From the NCBI RefSeq assembly GCF_021130785.1, contig NC_060212.1, positions 143,660,001-143,724,000 on the forward strand: DNA of 64,000 nucleotides, in the 5' to 3' direction. This DNA comes from Homalodisca vitripennis (taxonomy: Eukaryota > Arthropoda > Insecta > Hemiptera > Cicadellidae). The translations under genes and the position numbers were made by a program. Below the pieces are notes generated by a model. That model had not been told where the DNA came from and made no database searches. It saw only the letters and a list, made by a program, of their open reading frames with translations. How positions within the stretch are numbered: position 1 is the stretch's first letter; every line of letters starts with the position of its first letter. This document shows, piece after piece, positions 1-11,600 of the stretch.

Positions 1-938
1 TGTAAGAGACAACGCGTTTGTCTTTGTATTTGGCGACAACAACACTTTCTGCGTAGCGGGCGATGGTTTCACCCTTTTTCAGGGTTGCCAATTTGACTTC
101 AGGAGATATGTATTTTCTGTTCAGCCGAAGAGTTCCAGTGCAATATGTATTCCTACGGAGCAGGCTTGAGGCAAGAGTAAAACTATTATAATAGTTATCC
201 ATAAATAAACTGTGGCCACAATTGAGTATCCCTTGTATCAGCTTCAATACAACGTTGGCTGCATGTCCCTTACCACCATAATCATCTAAAACTCCGCAAT
301 ACATAAAAAAACGAAGTAATAGGCCATGGGGGTCACACAAACTGTACAGTTTGATGTTGTACTTATGGCGTTTCCCTTTTATATATTGCCTAAAGTACAA
401 CCATCCCCTCCATAAAACCATTTCCTCGTCAATGCACAACTTTTTTTGAGGATAATAAATTGAGTCCATTTTATTGTTGAAGTAGTCAATTAGAAACTGT
501 ACTTTAGAAGCTCTGTTGTTTGGGTTAGGGTACCTTTCAAAATTAATGCATCGCAAAATAAGCATGAATTTGTCCCTGGTCATGAATTTGGGGAAGCACG
601 TTGAAAACAGCTTACTAGTTTTCCAATAGTCTTGTATTCGGGGTAATTGCAATATTCCCATGTGCAGCAATAGGCCAATAAAACATTTGAGATCCTCTAC
701 GGTAATGTCTTTCCATTTATGGATTCGTGAGCCTGGGGTTGTAGTAGGTCCACAGAATAACTCCAACGCGTATCTATTCGTAGTAGCCACAATGCCCTCC
801 AAAAAAAATCACATCCACCAGTAACAAGAAAAAATTGATTGGGGTAATCTCATTAGGGTTGTCTTCATAATCAGAATCACTATTAGCCACAAACTGACAT
901 CTATTCTGGATTCCGCTAGTTCCAGGAGGCAAATCCAT
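1..938 (-). pseudogene. piggyBac transposase, 5' part, frameshifted
   Basis: DDE transposase that would cut and paste the element at TTAA sites. The protein opens MDLPPGTSGIQNRCQFVANS and an acidic stretch, then a homopolymer run of eight A (801-808) breaks the frame. After it the second frame gives IVATTNRYALELFCG, WKDITVEDLKCFIGLLLHMG, the first catalytic region IDEEMVLWRGWLYFRQY, then HKYNIKLYSLCDPHG and the second catalytic region LFMDNYYNSFTLASSLL. These are typical piggyBac family blocks in the usual order. The third catalytic Asp and the cysteine-rich C-terminus lie beyond the left edge. The single homopolymer break could be real or a base-calling error; the rest is open to the edge. 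Confidence 0.8.
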
Positions 939-1138
939 GTCTATTGTATTATAAGAATAACACTAAACACACAACAAAAACGGTAAAATTTGAAGTAGTC
1001 TAAAAACTAACCAGAAAACGCTAACTGAGAATGGCGACCAAAAAAAACGCGGGAAAAGTATGTCCCCACGAGCGGCAAAACGGACAACCATACACAACGA
1101 GTGCTGAGAGCACACTGACTGGGTTACTAAACAATGGT

Positions 1139-1191
1139 GCTGTGCAGTAGATCTACGTCATGCGCGCGAGGCAGCTGTGCAGTAGATCTAC
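1139..1191. repeat. Direct repeat of an 18-bp palindromic motif
   Basis: The motif GCTGTGCAGTAGATCTAC occurs at 1139-1156 and again at 1174-1191, 35 bp apart. The second copy completes the palindrome GCAGTAGATCTACTGC. The pair sits just inside the presumed terminal end of the piggyBac copy, where subterminal transposase-binding repeats are expected; that role is inferred. Confidence 0.6.
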
Positions 1192-1412
1192 TGCACCCGC
1201 ATTGAACGTGTTACTGAACCTTTTTTGCCAACTTGAATCTCTTCAGATCAATGTGAATTCCAGATTTAAGGAGTTAAGCATGTGACAGTCTCAGATTTCA
1301 GATACTGTACTGAGCAGAAGGTGATATCGAGCTAAAATCAACATTCACGTTAGATAGAATAGTTTTTGCATTTCTTTAATTGAATAACATGTATAATGGT
1401 AAGTATAACAGC

Positions 1413-2084
1413 TTAACCGATTGCGGATCGTATTGTTTTGGCGCGGGGGCACCAGCGGGCACGAATTAATTTACGGTCAGCGGCCGAACGAACAGCAATG
1501 GTACGCCTTATCGCTCGCTATTGTATATTAGAAAATTCAGCTGTGAAGGTATTCGTTCAGATGGAACATGGGCCTGCTGAGTTATCCATGATGTAGGAAC
1601 GATAACACGCGAGCAAGGTTCCGGGGTGGCAGGGATGACATGTGAATCATAGTCTAAATAAAGCGGCTCGGGCGAAGCGATTACAACATCCAGCCATTGT
1701 CTAGACTAAACCCGCTAACATGTACTTCTGCGTCGTTTAGTTCTGTGTCACTAACCTGAAAAGTATTATAATACCAACTGAGGAAAACACTCAATCAGAA
1801 GCACTAAAAAGCAGAGAGTAAAATATGAATGATTTTTCGACTTCGACGTACAACTGCGATCTGTAGGATATTTATAAAACTTTTTGAAAACTCTAAGCGT
1901 AGACCGTTGTTAAACATTCTTAGTTGACAAGTGAAGACGATTGCCCGATCTATCAGACATTAACAGAACTATTTGGAGGGAAATTTAAAAGCAGACCGCT
2001 TTTGCGACCTGAGCTCGTCATCGTGCCATTAGGCACGGCTGCTGCGTGACGAGCTGGGCTCGTCAGTGATCCGCAATGGGTTAA
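1413..2084. mobile_element. TTAA-flanked non-autonomous piggyBac-type element (MITE)
   Basis: TTAA at 1413-1416 and 2081-2084 bound a 672-bp unit with matching ends: CCGATTGCGGATCG on the left and, reading inward from the right, CCCATTGCGGATCA. No transposase ORF is present. The right end carries a GC-rich palindromic stretch around 2013-2065 with repeated GAGCTCGTC/GACGAGC words. The block AAAAGCAGACCGCTTTTGCG at 1987-2006 recurs in a second copy near 60.56 kb, which shows this is a family. Confidence 0.75.
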
Positions 2085-2397
2085 ACAAGTTTAACAAATA
2101 GTATAATGATAATTTTAAAATAAATTAATAATAAATAGTTTTATTTTTAATTCATGTACATTTATTGAGTGTAGATAGGCCTAAGCATAATAGCTTTGAA
2201 CTTCCATCTGAATACTGTCTTTTACCACATATAGTAGATTTTTAAAGAGGTAACATCCTGTAACTATCAAGTTAATAATAATATATTCTTGTAGCAAGAG
2301 CCATAAGAAATTAACGGTATTGAATGTTTATATTTCCTGATTTTCTGGTTAGAAATATATTCTTTTTGTTATAGTAAGGTAACTCTGAAAGTTTTAA
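2085..2397. other. AT-rich stretch, nothing recognised
   Basis: No open frame, repeat boundary or splice-bounded exon could be supported here. Confidence 0.5.
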
Positions 2398-2419
2398 GAT
2401 GTGTATGGAGTTTTTGTGC

Positions 2420-3005
2420 TGGACTTATCTAATGTTAGGCATATTCAAAGTAATTCCCTCCAGCGTCAGTGCAATTTTGAAGTCATTGAAAGCACACAAT
2501 CACTTAGTTTTTGGAGTGGAGTCAGAATATTAACAAATTTCATCATCTATCATCGGCATCAGAAGAAAAGCGATTACCGGATAATTTTTCTTCAGATTAA
2601 AGAATAACCAGAAGAAGCACATAACAAGATCGGACGAATAAGGGGGTTGCTTTATTGTTTTGACATTATTTTCGGTCATAACTCCAAAGTTTTTGTAGGA
2701 ATGTGAGAAGCGGCATTGTTGAGGTGCAAAATTAAACTCTCTTGAAGTTTTGGATAACTTCTGGCAAGCATTGTTCAGAGTACCAACTTACAGCCCTTTG
2801 TCCTTCCAGTTTAATAACTTCACCAGTCCTGTACTCCTGCAGAAAACAACGTATATTACTTTCTTCACCTATTGTTGTTTCTTGACCATTGTAGTGGATG
2901 GTTCGACTTTAAACACCCATATGCGACTCTCTTCTTGATTTGGAACATTATAAAATGGTATGTAGGTTCATCTCTAGTGGTAATTTTGTGGAAAGTTTGA
3001 TGACA
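2420..3005 (-). pseudogene. mariner transposase, C-terminal half remnant
   Basis: Catalytic part of a mariner transposase in decayed form: RDETYILSYDVPNQEESR near the first Asp block, WVFKVEPSTTMVKKQQ, then APQQCRFSHSYKNFGV in place of the HDNA block, and KQPPYSSDLVMCFFWLF in place of the PPYSPDLAPxDFxLF block. Key acidic residues are lost and the frame changes several times. It is the likely partner of the fragment at 4441-5090. Confidence 0.65.
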
Positions 3006-3034
3006 ACTATTATTAAAGTTCTTGGGGGGTTTGC

Positions 3035-4440
3035 TGGCTGATCAAAGTCAAAAGTCAAAGTCAAAATATTTTTATTGTACATTCATCAAGAATTACAATA
3101 TTGTCAATAAACAAATCATTTCAGCTTTAGTCAGATTGTAGGGGTTCTCCGTTGTTTTTCAAGAATTCGCTTATGCCGTAGAATGGTCTTCTCACTAGCC
3201 ATGTCTTCAATTCTCGTCTTAGCCGATCTCCAGTGGTCCTTCATGAATGCAGGTAGATGGTTTTGAAATCTGCAGCCGGCATAAGATGGTTTTTTTCTCT
3301 GATAGGGTGGTGCGATGGACTGGCAAGTTATATCTTGAGCCATGACGAGTGTGGTAGGAGTCTAAGTCTCTGTTTTTTGGTGGTGTAAGTTTGTCCACAT
3401 AGAGGATACTTTCTTGTATGTAAAGAGATACAACTATCATGATCTCTAGGTCTTGGAATGCCTGACGACAGGTTTGACGTGGTTCAAGGTTCGCCAATGC
3501 TCTGACAGCCTTCTTCTGTAGAAGGAGAATCCGTTTGATATTGTGTGTTGAGGTTCCTCCCCAGACTAGTAGACCATAACGGATATAAGATTCTACTAAT
3601 GCAAAATAAGCTGTTTTGGCTGCTGCTGGTCCTGCAATCCATTTTATACTTCGGACGACATATATGCTTGTACTGATTTTTCTAGACAAGTGGTCGATGT
3701 GGTCTGTCCAAGTGAACTTGCTATCGAGCAATACACCAAGGAATTTTGTTTGTTTTGATTCTGTTATGCCTACTGCGTTGGGGACTTGGTTTTTTTTTGT
3801 GGTGAAGTGTATTTGGGTTGTCTTGGTGGGATTTATTGCTAGGTCGTTTATATTGCAGTAGTGTATTGCTGTATTCATGGCTGTTTTTATGTGGTTGGAT
3901 TGTTCAATAGCTGTGTTGTTGCTAATTAGTAGTGTGGTGTTGTCAGCATACATAACTGTATTTGTGTTTTGGCTCTGCATTACTATGGGGAAGTCATTTG
4001 TTACTAATAGAAAGAGTATTGGTCCCAGGACTGAGCCTTGGGGCACTCCTCTTGTCATCTGTTACGGTTTGGATTGATAGGTGGAGACTTGACCTTTCCG
4101 TGAGTGTTGTAATTCCAAGATTTGTGAGCGATCCTCTAGGTAGCTTTTAAACCATTTATTGGCCAAGCCTCTCACTCCTAGGTCTTCCAGTTTGTTGCAC
4201 AGTAATTCGTGCCCCAAGCAGTCAAATGCTTTACTGTAGTCCAAAAATACAGCTGACACGTACTGCTCATTGTCTATTTGGTCAATGATGAATTCAGTTA
4301 AGTCAATCAGAGCTGTGGTTGTAGATTTGCTTTTTAGGAAGCCATGCTGTTTATCAGTCAGTAAGTTGTTTTGGATCATGTGTTGCATTAGTCTGGCTAG
4401 AGCAATACTTTTTCTGTAATTGCTGTGCTGATTCTCACAT
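3035..4440 (-). mobile_element. Jockey-like non-LTR retrotransposon, 5'-truncated
   Basis: The minus strand carries the second half of a reverse transcriptase and ends at about 3035 in a short tandem TTTGACTTTTGAC-type tail, typical of non-LTR elements that end in a simple repeat rather than poly(A). The 5' end (about 4440) starts inside the RT domain, so this is a dead-on-arrival copy. It sits between two mariner halves. Confidence 0.75.
3219..4430 (-). pseudogene. Reverse transcriptase fragment (jockey clade type)
   Basis: Two adjacent frames encode one RT. The first (4388-4062) has NNLLTDKQHGFLKSKSTTTA and AVFLDYSKAFDCLGHELLCN, the RT block with the first catalytic Asp. The second (4058-3219) begins GVPQGSVLGPILFLLVTND and has MYADNTTLL, where the usual YADD reads YADN, then FLGVLLDSKFTWTDHI and a thumb region with IRYGLLVWGGTS and LLLQKKAVRALANL. 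The frame breaks at about 4060, between the frames. YADN and the frameshift both argue against activity. Confidence 0.75.
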
Positions 4441-5090
4441 GCTCAGATTTTGCTCATCTGAGGAACCCGTTAAGAAACAACTTTTCTGAGTTTTATAAAG
4501 TCATGTAAGATTATTAGCACTGCTGCGGATCCAATCCTTATGGAAGCTTCAATCATTAAATCAGTGCATTGTCTGTTCTCTTGGATCATAGTGCGCACCC
4601 AATCAAAATGTTTTTTAGTGACGGTGGTCTTCTTTAATGTTTGTCTCTTGAAATGAATTATTTTTCATTTGAAATTCTGAATACCACCTAAAATCAGTAG
4701 CATGAGAGATGATGCTTCAGAACTAAATGCAAGTCCTGAGCAACTCCATTCGCCGCTGTTTTTCTTTAAAACTCAACAATTTTGGAACATATTTTGCTGC
4801 CACATGTTTCATACCTCAAATATTTGAAAACATTTCATGGCATGAGGCAATTGATATGCCAACACCATCAGTGAGTTCTCTGATCGTAATACGGCAATTG
4901 TATAACAATTTCTTCCTCTTTTTTGACATTTTCATAGGTTGTTGATGTGGAGCACCTAGAGCATTCGTCATCTTCAATGTCTTCACGGCCATGTTTGAAA
5001 CGTTTATACCACTTGTAAACCCTTATTTTACTCATAGCAGACTCACAATAGGCAGTTGTTAACATTTCCCACACTTTGTTACACTTTATT
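4441..5090 (-). pseudogene. mariner transposase, N-terminal half remnant
   Basis: Helix-turn-helix part of a mariner DDE transposase. The clearest part is SAMSKIRVYKWYKRFKHGRE followed by a degraded acidic linker (5035-4920). A second piece near 4600-4450 reads MIQENRQCTDLMIEASIRIG and then LRKVVS, stop, RVPQMS, equivalent to the second HTH and the linker before the catalytic core. Stops and shifts throughout show it is dead. The remnant ends where the LINE begins. Confidence 0.65.
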
Positions 5091-5182
5091 TAATTTTTCA
5101 CACAAAATTTTATAAAATTTCTTTGATCCACTTTTTTTAACAAAAAAAAAATCGATAAGTTCATAAAACACACCTAATCTTT

Positions 5183-5494
5183 GCAGCTGCTACTGAAAAA
5201 GTAAAGAATGAATACAGCTGAAAATTGTATTATACTTTAGGACTATAAATACAAAATTAATAAAAAAATTTGTTCAATCGATTACCCAAACTCACGGAAT
5301 TAAAAAATTTCCATTACTTTTTGAACACTATAAAATGCAACCCATACGAAATTTAAAGCTATCACTGCTGTTACCTCTTATCTACCAAAAGACATTCTCC
5401 TTTGAGTTAATTCAGTTTTTAAAAATATGGTGTTAAGTGGCTATTGCAACAACAATACATTGATTGATATTCAAATAAAAATATTCTGTTACAG
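5183..5494. other. Intron sequence before the first visible MPND exon
   Basis: AT-rich, no exon recognised. It ends in a normal acceptor (TGTTACAG) at 5494. Exons for the N-terminal part of the MPND protein were not found here and probably lie left of the window. Confidence 0.5.
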
Positions 5495-5630
5495 GTGAAA
5501 TATAAGAATAGAAAACTAGATGCTTGCAAGAACGAATACTTTTTTAAGAAAAAACCGTTTGCTAAAAATAAGGAAAACGAACTTCACTTAGACCAAAAGG
5601 GGAAAGAAAACGAACATCAGTCAGACGCAG
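5495..5630 (+). CDS. MPND: MPND exon (end of RAMA domain, basic/acidic linker)
   Basis: Acceptor TTACAG at 5494, donor GTATTT at 5631. Encodes VKYKNRKLDACKNEYFFKKK, then a Lys/Glu/Asn-rich linker ending QSDA with one base left over. The joining base plus AT of the next exon gives Asp. VKYKNRKLDACK matches the last strand-helix of the MPND RAMA domain. Confidence 0.85.
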
Positions 5631-8600
5631 GTATTTATAGCAACTCTAACAATCTTTTTGAGATGACAGTTATGAAATCTTGTAGTTTATTTAGCTCAAC
5701 TAATGTCTTATTAACACTGAGATGATGGATTTTACGTACTTTGTTATAATAAGTATATTTTAAAATTAATATTAAATGAGGCACATTTTAAACTAAATAA
5801 CCTAGATTCAATCAATTTTTAATTTTTGTATCAATACATAAAAAATTTGGCATCTTTGTAGTATTATTATGTTAGTAGATTTATTGGTTTATGAAGTGTG
5901 TTTAACTAAAGACCAAACTTTTGCTATAACATATTTATTGCTCATTGTACAACATTTTAAACATTGTCTCCCTTAGAATAGTCCCCTTAGCCATGGATCT
6001 ATGATCCATGATCAGGCCAGTACATACATTATCTGATGATCCAACTTGTTCAGAGATAAAGAATTTTTCATGGTTTATGTGGTTGTAGTGCTAGTGTAAG
6101 GCAGTAGTATTTTTGGAAAGTACCCAGATAAGAATTTTGTGTGTGGACTCGTGGTAGCTGTTTTTCGGACATAAGAATTGTTTTGAAGTGTCAGAGGGGG
6201 TCTAAGTATCATAAGGTCTACATGATGTTGTATGTGGTGGTCATATGTTTCAGATGAAGAGATGGAACTGAAACCTCCCTCTACAATTCTACCTCCCACC
6301 CCTGCCCCGACTCCAACCCTTCAACCTGCGTTTGTTCGCACTGTCGTCAAACACAATATGTTAGGAAACCGATCAACGTTACAGTGAGTATCAAGTTTCT
6401 TGTAAAATATTTTTGATATTGTTGGGTGCTATTTTAATCATTTATATTTACTGCAGAGTAATTGATTTTTAATGCTTATGAATCTGATGTAATGAATCTG
6501 ATGTAACTTTTATTTGGAGACATCTACTCTATTTTTTAGTCTTTTTTGGTGGATTTTGTAAACAAAATCTATACGAGGTCTGTCCAAAAAGTATCCGACC
6601 AGTAGGCGGTTGCGGATTAACCGACCAGCTCGAACCGGTTATTGGAGAGGAGGGGCGAGCCTACTCCTTCCCATATTAGGCATTGAATACAATCCAGTCA
6701 CTCAGTGAGTCACAGCGTTCTGTTCCTTACAATACTGCCGTGTGTGTGTGTGTCGCATTTCAATATGACTGAACGTGTTGAGCAGCGCATTTGCATTACA
6801 TTTTGCCAAAAACTTGGCCATTCAGCATCAGAGACGATTACTATGATATGGAAAGTTTATGGTGTCTTGTCTATGGGCGATACACAAATAAAAGATTGGT
6901 TTAGGCAGTTTAAAAATGGCCGCATATCAGTGGAGAGTGATGACCGATCTGGCAGGCCTTCAACGGCCAGAAACGCTGAAAATGTTGAATGTGTTCGTCC
7001 AGCAATTAATGAAAACCGTCGATTGACTGTCCGAAAGCTGGAAGAAGATTTAGGAATTCCAAAATCGGCAGTTTGTAACATTTTACTGTGGCTACGAGAT
7101 GCAGTGCGAAGGAAACAACCTGAACTTTGGACAAGCCGTGACTGGATCCTGCACCTCGACAACGCGCCAGGTCATTCCTCAAATCTTATTCAGCGTTTTT
7201 GGTCAAACACGACATCAACCAATTACGACAGCCTCCCTACAGTCGTGACATAGCTCCTTGTGACTTCTGGCTATTTCCGAAATTAAAAATTCCTTTGAAA
7301 GGAAAAAGATTTGACGATGTTGTACAAATAAACAAAATGCAACGAAGGACCTGTTAGCCATTTTGCAAAATGAATTTAAAGAGTGTTTCTGGAAGTGGGA
7401 GGAGTGTTGGAATAAGGTAGAGGCTTGTGGAGGGGAGTACTTTGAAGGGGACCAGATTGTTGTTGCCACCGAGTAATGTCAGTTCATGGCAGACATCAAG
7501 GTCGGATACTTTTTAGACACACCTTGTATTATACAACGTGAAAAAGATAACTGTCCCAAAGAAAAGCCAAAACAAGTTCAAACTTGGTACAAAAATTGAT
7601 TTTATAAATATCTGTCGTGATCATTGGTTTTGTACATAATTTAATTCACAAAATTTACCTACTTCTGGCTGAGTTTGAAGGACAATTTATATTTAAAGTT
7701 ACTTTTTATCGAATAACAATTTCTTTATTCTATAAAACGATGGTCTATAAGTGATGAAAGTGGATGGTCGAAATGGTTGATTGTCATTTGAATTATGTCA
7801 GGGATAAAAAACAGAATTTTATATATAAATTCTACAATTTTGTGATTTTGGTATATAGTTTGATGACCATCATCGTTAGAAATGTTAAAATTAAAGAGAT
7901 ATTTTAGTGTTTCTAATTTGTTATATGTTGGATTATTTTGAGCCAATATTGTTCAATAAAATTGATCAAGATAAATTTTTTTTTTCTTTTCACTTTTTTG
8001 TTTTTCAGTTTTTAAAATGTTAGTGTAAACAACAGTGTTAGTGGTAGTTGAAACAAATTTCTTGTTCAGTGACCCAAACACTTTGGTGGAGAGTATACCA
8101 TTCTCGCTGCTTGGGAAGATTCAGCCATTCCTGGTGTCCATGGCGACCAATGCAGCTCTGGTAATGGACTTCCACTGTCATCTGACCACATCAGAAGTGG
8201 TGGGCTATTTGGCAGGCCATTGGGACGTGAATGCCCACAGTGAGTGTAGAACTCTCCATAAATAATTATTGTAATACTAGCTGTTACCCGCGGTTTCGCA
8301 CGCAATCTTAGAACCAAAGTCCTTATATTACTTAGTAAAAGCAATTATAATGTAATATGATGGGAGTCCTATACAAATTTTAAAACGTAAGTAGGCATAC
8401 ATCAGGTAGATATTATTTAAGTTCGTGGTAAATAGTATCAGAATACATTCTTGAAGCTCTTGTCTTATTGGAAATTATCTATTAATTTAAGCAAACTCTC
8501 CAATAATATAAAGTTTTTATTTTTGTGAGGCCTTTCGTACTCAATGAGTACATCTTCGGACTCACACAACTGAATAAAAGTAATAATAACAATAGTAACA

Positions 8601-11600
8601 TAAACAATTTTGTACTAAATAAAAACATATGTCATTAAAAATACAAAGAGGTAATATTGTATGACAGCACAGTATGTTATATGTATATATAAAAATAAAG
8701 TTTATATTTAGTTAAATCAAATAAAGTAACAGTGAATTTTGAAAACTTTATATTATTGGAGAGTTTGTTTAAATTAATAAATAGTATCAGAGTTTAAGTT
8801 AATTATTATATCATGTTTGGTACGTGTAGGAGCATTTCTGGTTCTAATTAATAATATACATAACGTCACAGCTGAATCTGCTTTGTCATCCCGATCAAGA
8901 AAACACAAATCTCAGATCACACAGGTCTCGGAAACTTACTTCGGTCAAAAAGCGTACATTTCCAGTCCTTGTCATATATTTCAGGTCTAAGATATTTCCA
9001 GTACTATAGTAGAGTTTGCCTTGTTGTTCTGACGAAGAAGAAATATATATATATATATACGAGTACTTACGCAGGACCGAGATGCCTACTTCGGTTAAAT
9101 AGTGCCTACTTAAGACCATTTAAGTTCACTTACCTATTATGTCACAGTTTAGCTTGCCATATTGCCTCGATCAAATTTTATATACGTTCGATTATCTAGT
9201 TCTCGGAAATCTACTTTGGTCAAAATCGTGTTGACATAGTTGAGTTTGCTAGGACTGAAAAGCCTATTACGACCTAGGGGGAAGTCCTACCTACTTCTTA
9301 TGTACTTCCGGTATAAGGGGGAAATCCTTATTAAGGTTATGCAACATTCCAAAATCATCATTATTAAAGTTTTGTGTTACACTTGGTTTTTGGACTGTAG
9401 CCAGGGAAAGAATGAATCGTTAAGGTATGTTAGTATTCATTTCTCTGTTTCTCCGTAAGCCATTGTTAAAATGTAATATCATAATGTCAAGGAAGCCCAC
9501 CAGTTTAAAGTAACTTATGTGAAAACATTCATAACTTTGTTCATTAAGGTTAGTTTTATAACAGTATTTAATGCATTAGATGATTTTAATTCCTGACTGG
9601 CGCAATCTGGAGTAAAATTTATATATTAATGTTTTATTTACTATCTGCTTTACACGATAAAATTCAAATGTAAACAGATGTTTCAGAAAGTTTGTCGAAC
9701 TATTGCTGTCAACAGCTGTCAAAATACATTTCGTTCTTATCATAACATTCGAATGTAAACAAACTAATTTTTCAATTTGAATTCGACTTTTATTTGTTGA
9801 AATGAATGTGTTATGGGTGGTAAAAAGCACTCTAAATGTTAATTCAGACTAAAAGCTATACCTGTTCCAAATTTCAGCACAATCTGTATAGCAGTTTCAG
9901 TGCGATTCGAGGACAAACCTCCAAACATCCAAATATCAAAACATTCAAACTTTCGCGTTTATAATATTAGTGAGATATCATAAAAGACTGTTAGAAAATT
10001 TTAAACATCAAGGTTGTTCAATAGCTGTTTAAATAACCACTGGTGGCCAAGTGGTTAGCATCTCAATGTTATAACTTCAAGAGTTCAGATTTCAATCCCA
10101 GTTTAGGCCTAACACTCTGACTAACATCTGAGTTTATTTCTTTATTTGCAAACTTTAAGTTTATAAACAGTGTCACAGAAATAGGATTCAATTCAGTACA
10201 CATATTCAAAATATTGCTCATATAGTTTTAAAATGCCCTTTATATGAACTCTTCTATTGAATAATAAGTTCAGGTTCGATGTAAGTTCAGGTACCTGCCT
10301 CTTTTAGATTGGAGGTATACATGGGTTGAGGTGTTATGAACTCCCAACACTAATGGTGGATGACATTGTTTTGGAGAAAACCAATTCTACTAAATTTCAA
10401 AGAATACATCTAGATAAAGGGAACTATTACAATGGAACTATCACATTAAAACTGTATGAGTTAAATTGGCATCTGGTATTTTTGTCTTTCAAAATTTATC
10501 AAAGCTTTGTTCCTCTGATATTTGATGGCTTACTACGTTTTTGTATTTTGATTTGTATTTTCATACCTCTTCCTCTGTGGAGCAGTTGTGCCAGATCGAA
10601 CCTAGAAAGAGAATTCGAATGCAGAAAAAAAGTTGTTCGAATTATGAGAAAATTGAACACTAGAGAGTTGTGTTGAAGTGCCTTCTGGGAACTCTGCTTG
10701 CTAACTCTACCCAGCTTGTATATTTTAGAGACTGCATTTTTCTGTCAATTCAAGTGTATATTAATACATGGCAGTGGCATACACAAATATGAGACAAGAG
10801 CTTGGAAGTGCTTTCAAGTGTAACGGCATAGGACAGCAGCATTTGAACGCCTCCCTTCTCAAACTGGTATCAAGTTGATTAATAGTTTACGATAATGTCG
10901 TGGCTGAGGCAATCAAATGCTTTACTAAAATCAAGAAATACTGCAGTTATTATATTTCCCTTTGGTGATTCGTCAGTGGCAGTTTTTCCTTAGGTTGTGT
11001 TTGACACAGATCTAGGTTTGATAATGCTTCTGAGCTACAAATTGTACTAAAATGAAAAGGTCCTAGCATCCCAATTTCAGAAATGTTTAATTTATCTTTT
11101 TTTAGTAAAAAACTATTAGTCTTAAGTGGTTTATTGATATTTCCAGGTTACACTGAATGCAAGTATTAAAGCAATATTTAAAGTTATAAATTACATAAAT
11201 ATTGATATCATGGAGTTTTATTTGATTTTATGTATTCTAGAGTTAGTCTTAATAAAATATGTTCAATTGAAAGAAAAAAATTATGGTGCAATGTAAATGT
11301 CAAATAATGTAACTGAATCTGCAACATTTTTAAAAATCATTTTAACTAAAGGCATTTTGGAATAGTTAATCATGTAATTCTACCCAATTGTATTAAAGGA
11401 GGTATTTATATTTCAAATTTGTAATGGATTCCTGATATTTTTCAACATAGATTTGGCAATAACACATGCATTCCCATGTCGATCTCGGCTGAGTGATAAG
11501 GAGATGGCACCTTTGGTGGAATCTGAGATACAAAGGGCAATGGAGTCACGAAGGCTGACGTTGGTGGGTTGGTACCACTCCCATCCCTCTTGCCCTGCCA

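Larger units (their letters stand above)
1..1214 (-). mobile_element. piggyBac-like transposon, cut by the window edge
   Basis: The element runs off the left edge. Reading leftward it has a terminal region (about 1020-1214), then a transposase ORF from an ATG at 938. The probable outer end is at 1204-1214, where the reverse strand reads GTAACACGTTCAATGCGG. piggyBac ends normally abut TTAA; here the flank is TTAC, so the end is slightly decayed or misplaced. Just inside lie two copies of an 18-bp palindrome-bearing motif (see separate entry). The other end is outside the window. Confidence 0.75.
2398..5182 (-). mobile_element. Decayed mariner split by a nested LINE
   Basis: Two mariner transposase fragments on the minus strand, 5090-4441 (N-terminal) and about 3005-2420 (C-terminal), are colinear and separated only by a jockey-like LINE at about 3035-4440. 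Without the LINE the sum is near 1.3 kb, the usual mariner length. The outer flanks look like weak inverted repeats (2401 onward, GTGTATGGAGTTTTTGTGC; reverse of 5155-5180, GGTGTGTTTTATGAACTTAT). Calling it one element is an inference from order, orientation and total length. Confidence 0.6.
8275..9985. repeat. Interspersed repeat with two recognisable ends
   Basis: The block opening CTAGCTGTTACCCGCGGTTT at 8277 and ending with a CAAACATCC/CAAACTTTCGCGTTTATA stretch at about 9925-9970 resembles the ends of a repeat common in insect genomes. Between them are a nested inverted-repeat element (8481-8778) and degenerate ACTTCGGTCAAAA-like words (about 8938, 9087, 9209). No protein is encoded. Family not identified. 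Confidence 0.45.

Noticed and set aside
6857..7162. Minus-strand frame over the mariner
   Set aside because: Antisense of the transposase; no motif of its own.
8035..8069. Upstream extension of the MPND exon from an apparent ATG at 8155 or the open frame at 8035
   Set aside because: The phase of the preceding exon requires the acceptor at 8069; the added residues do not match MPND.
10041..10112. tRNA gene
   Set aside because: A/B boxes are degenerate and the arms do not pair fully; read as a SINE head.
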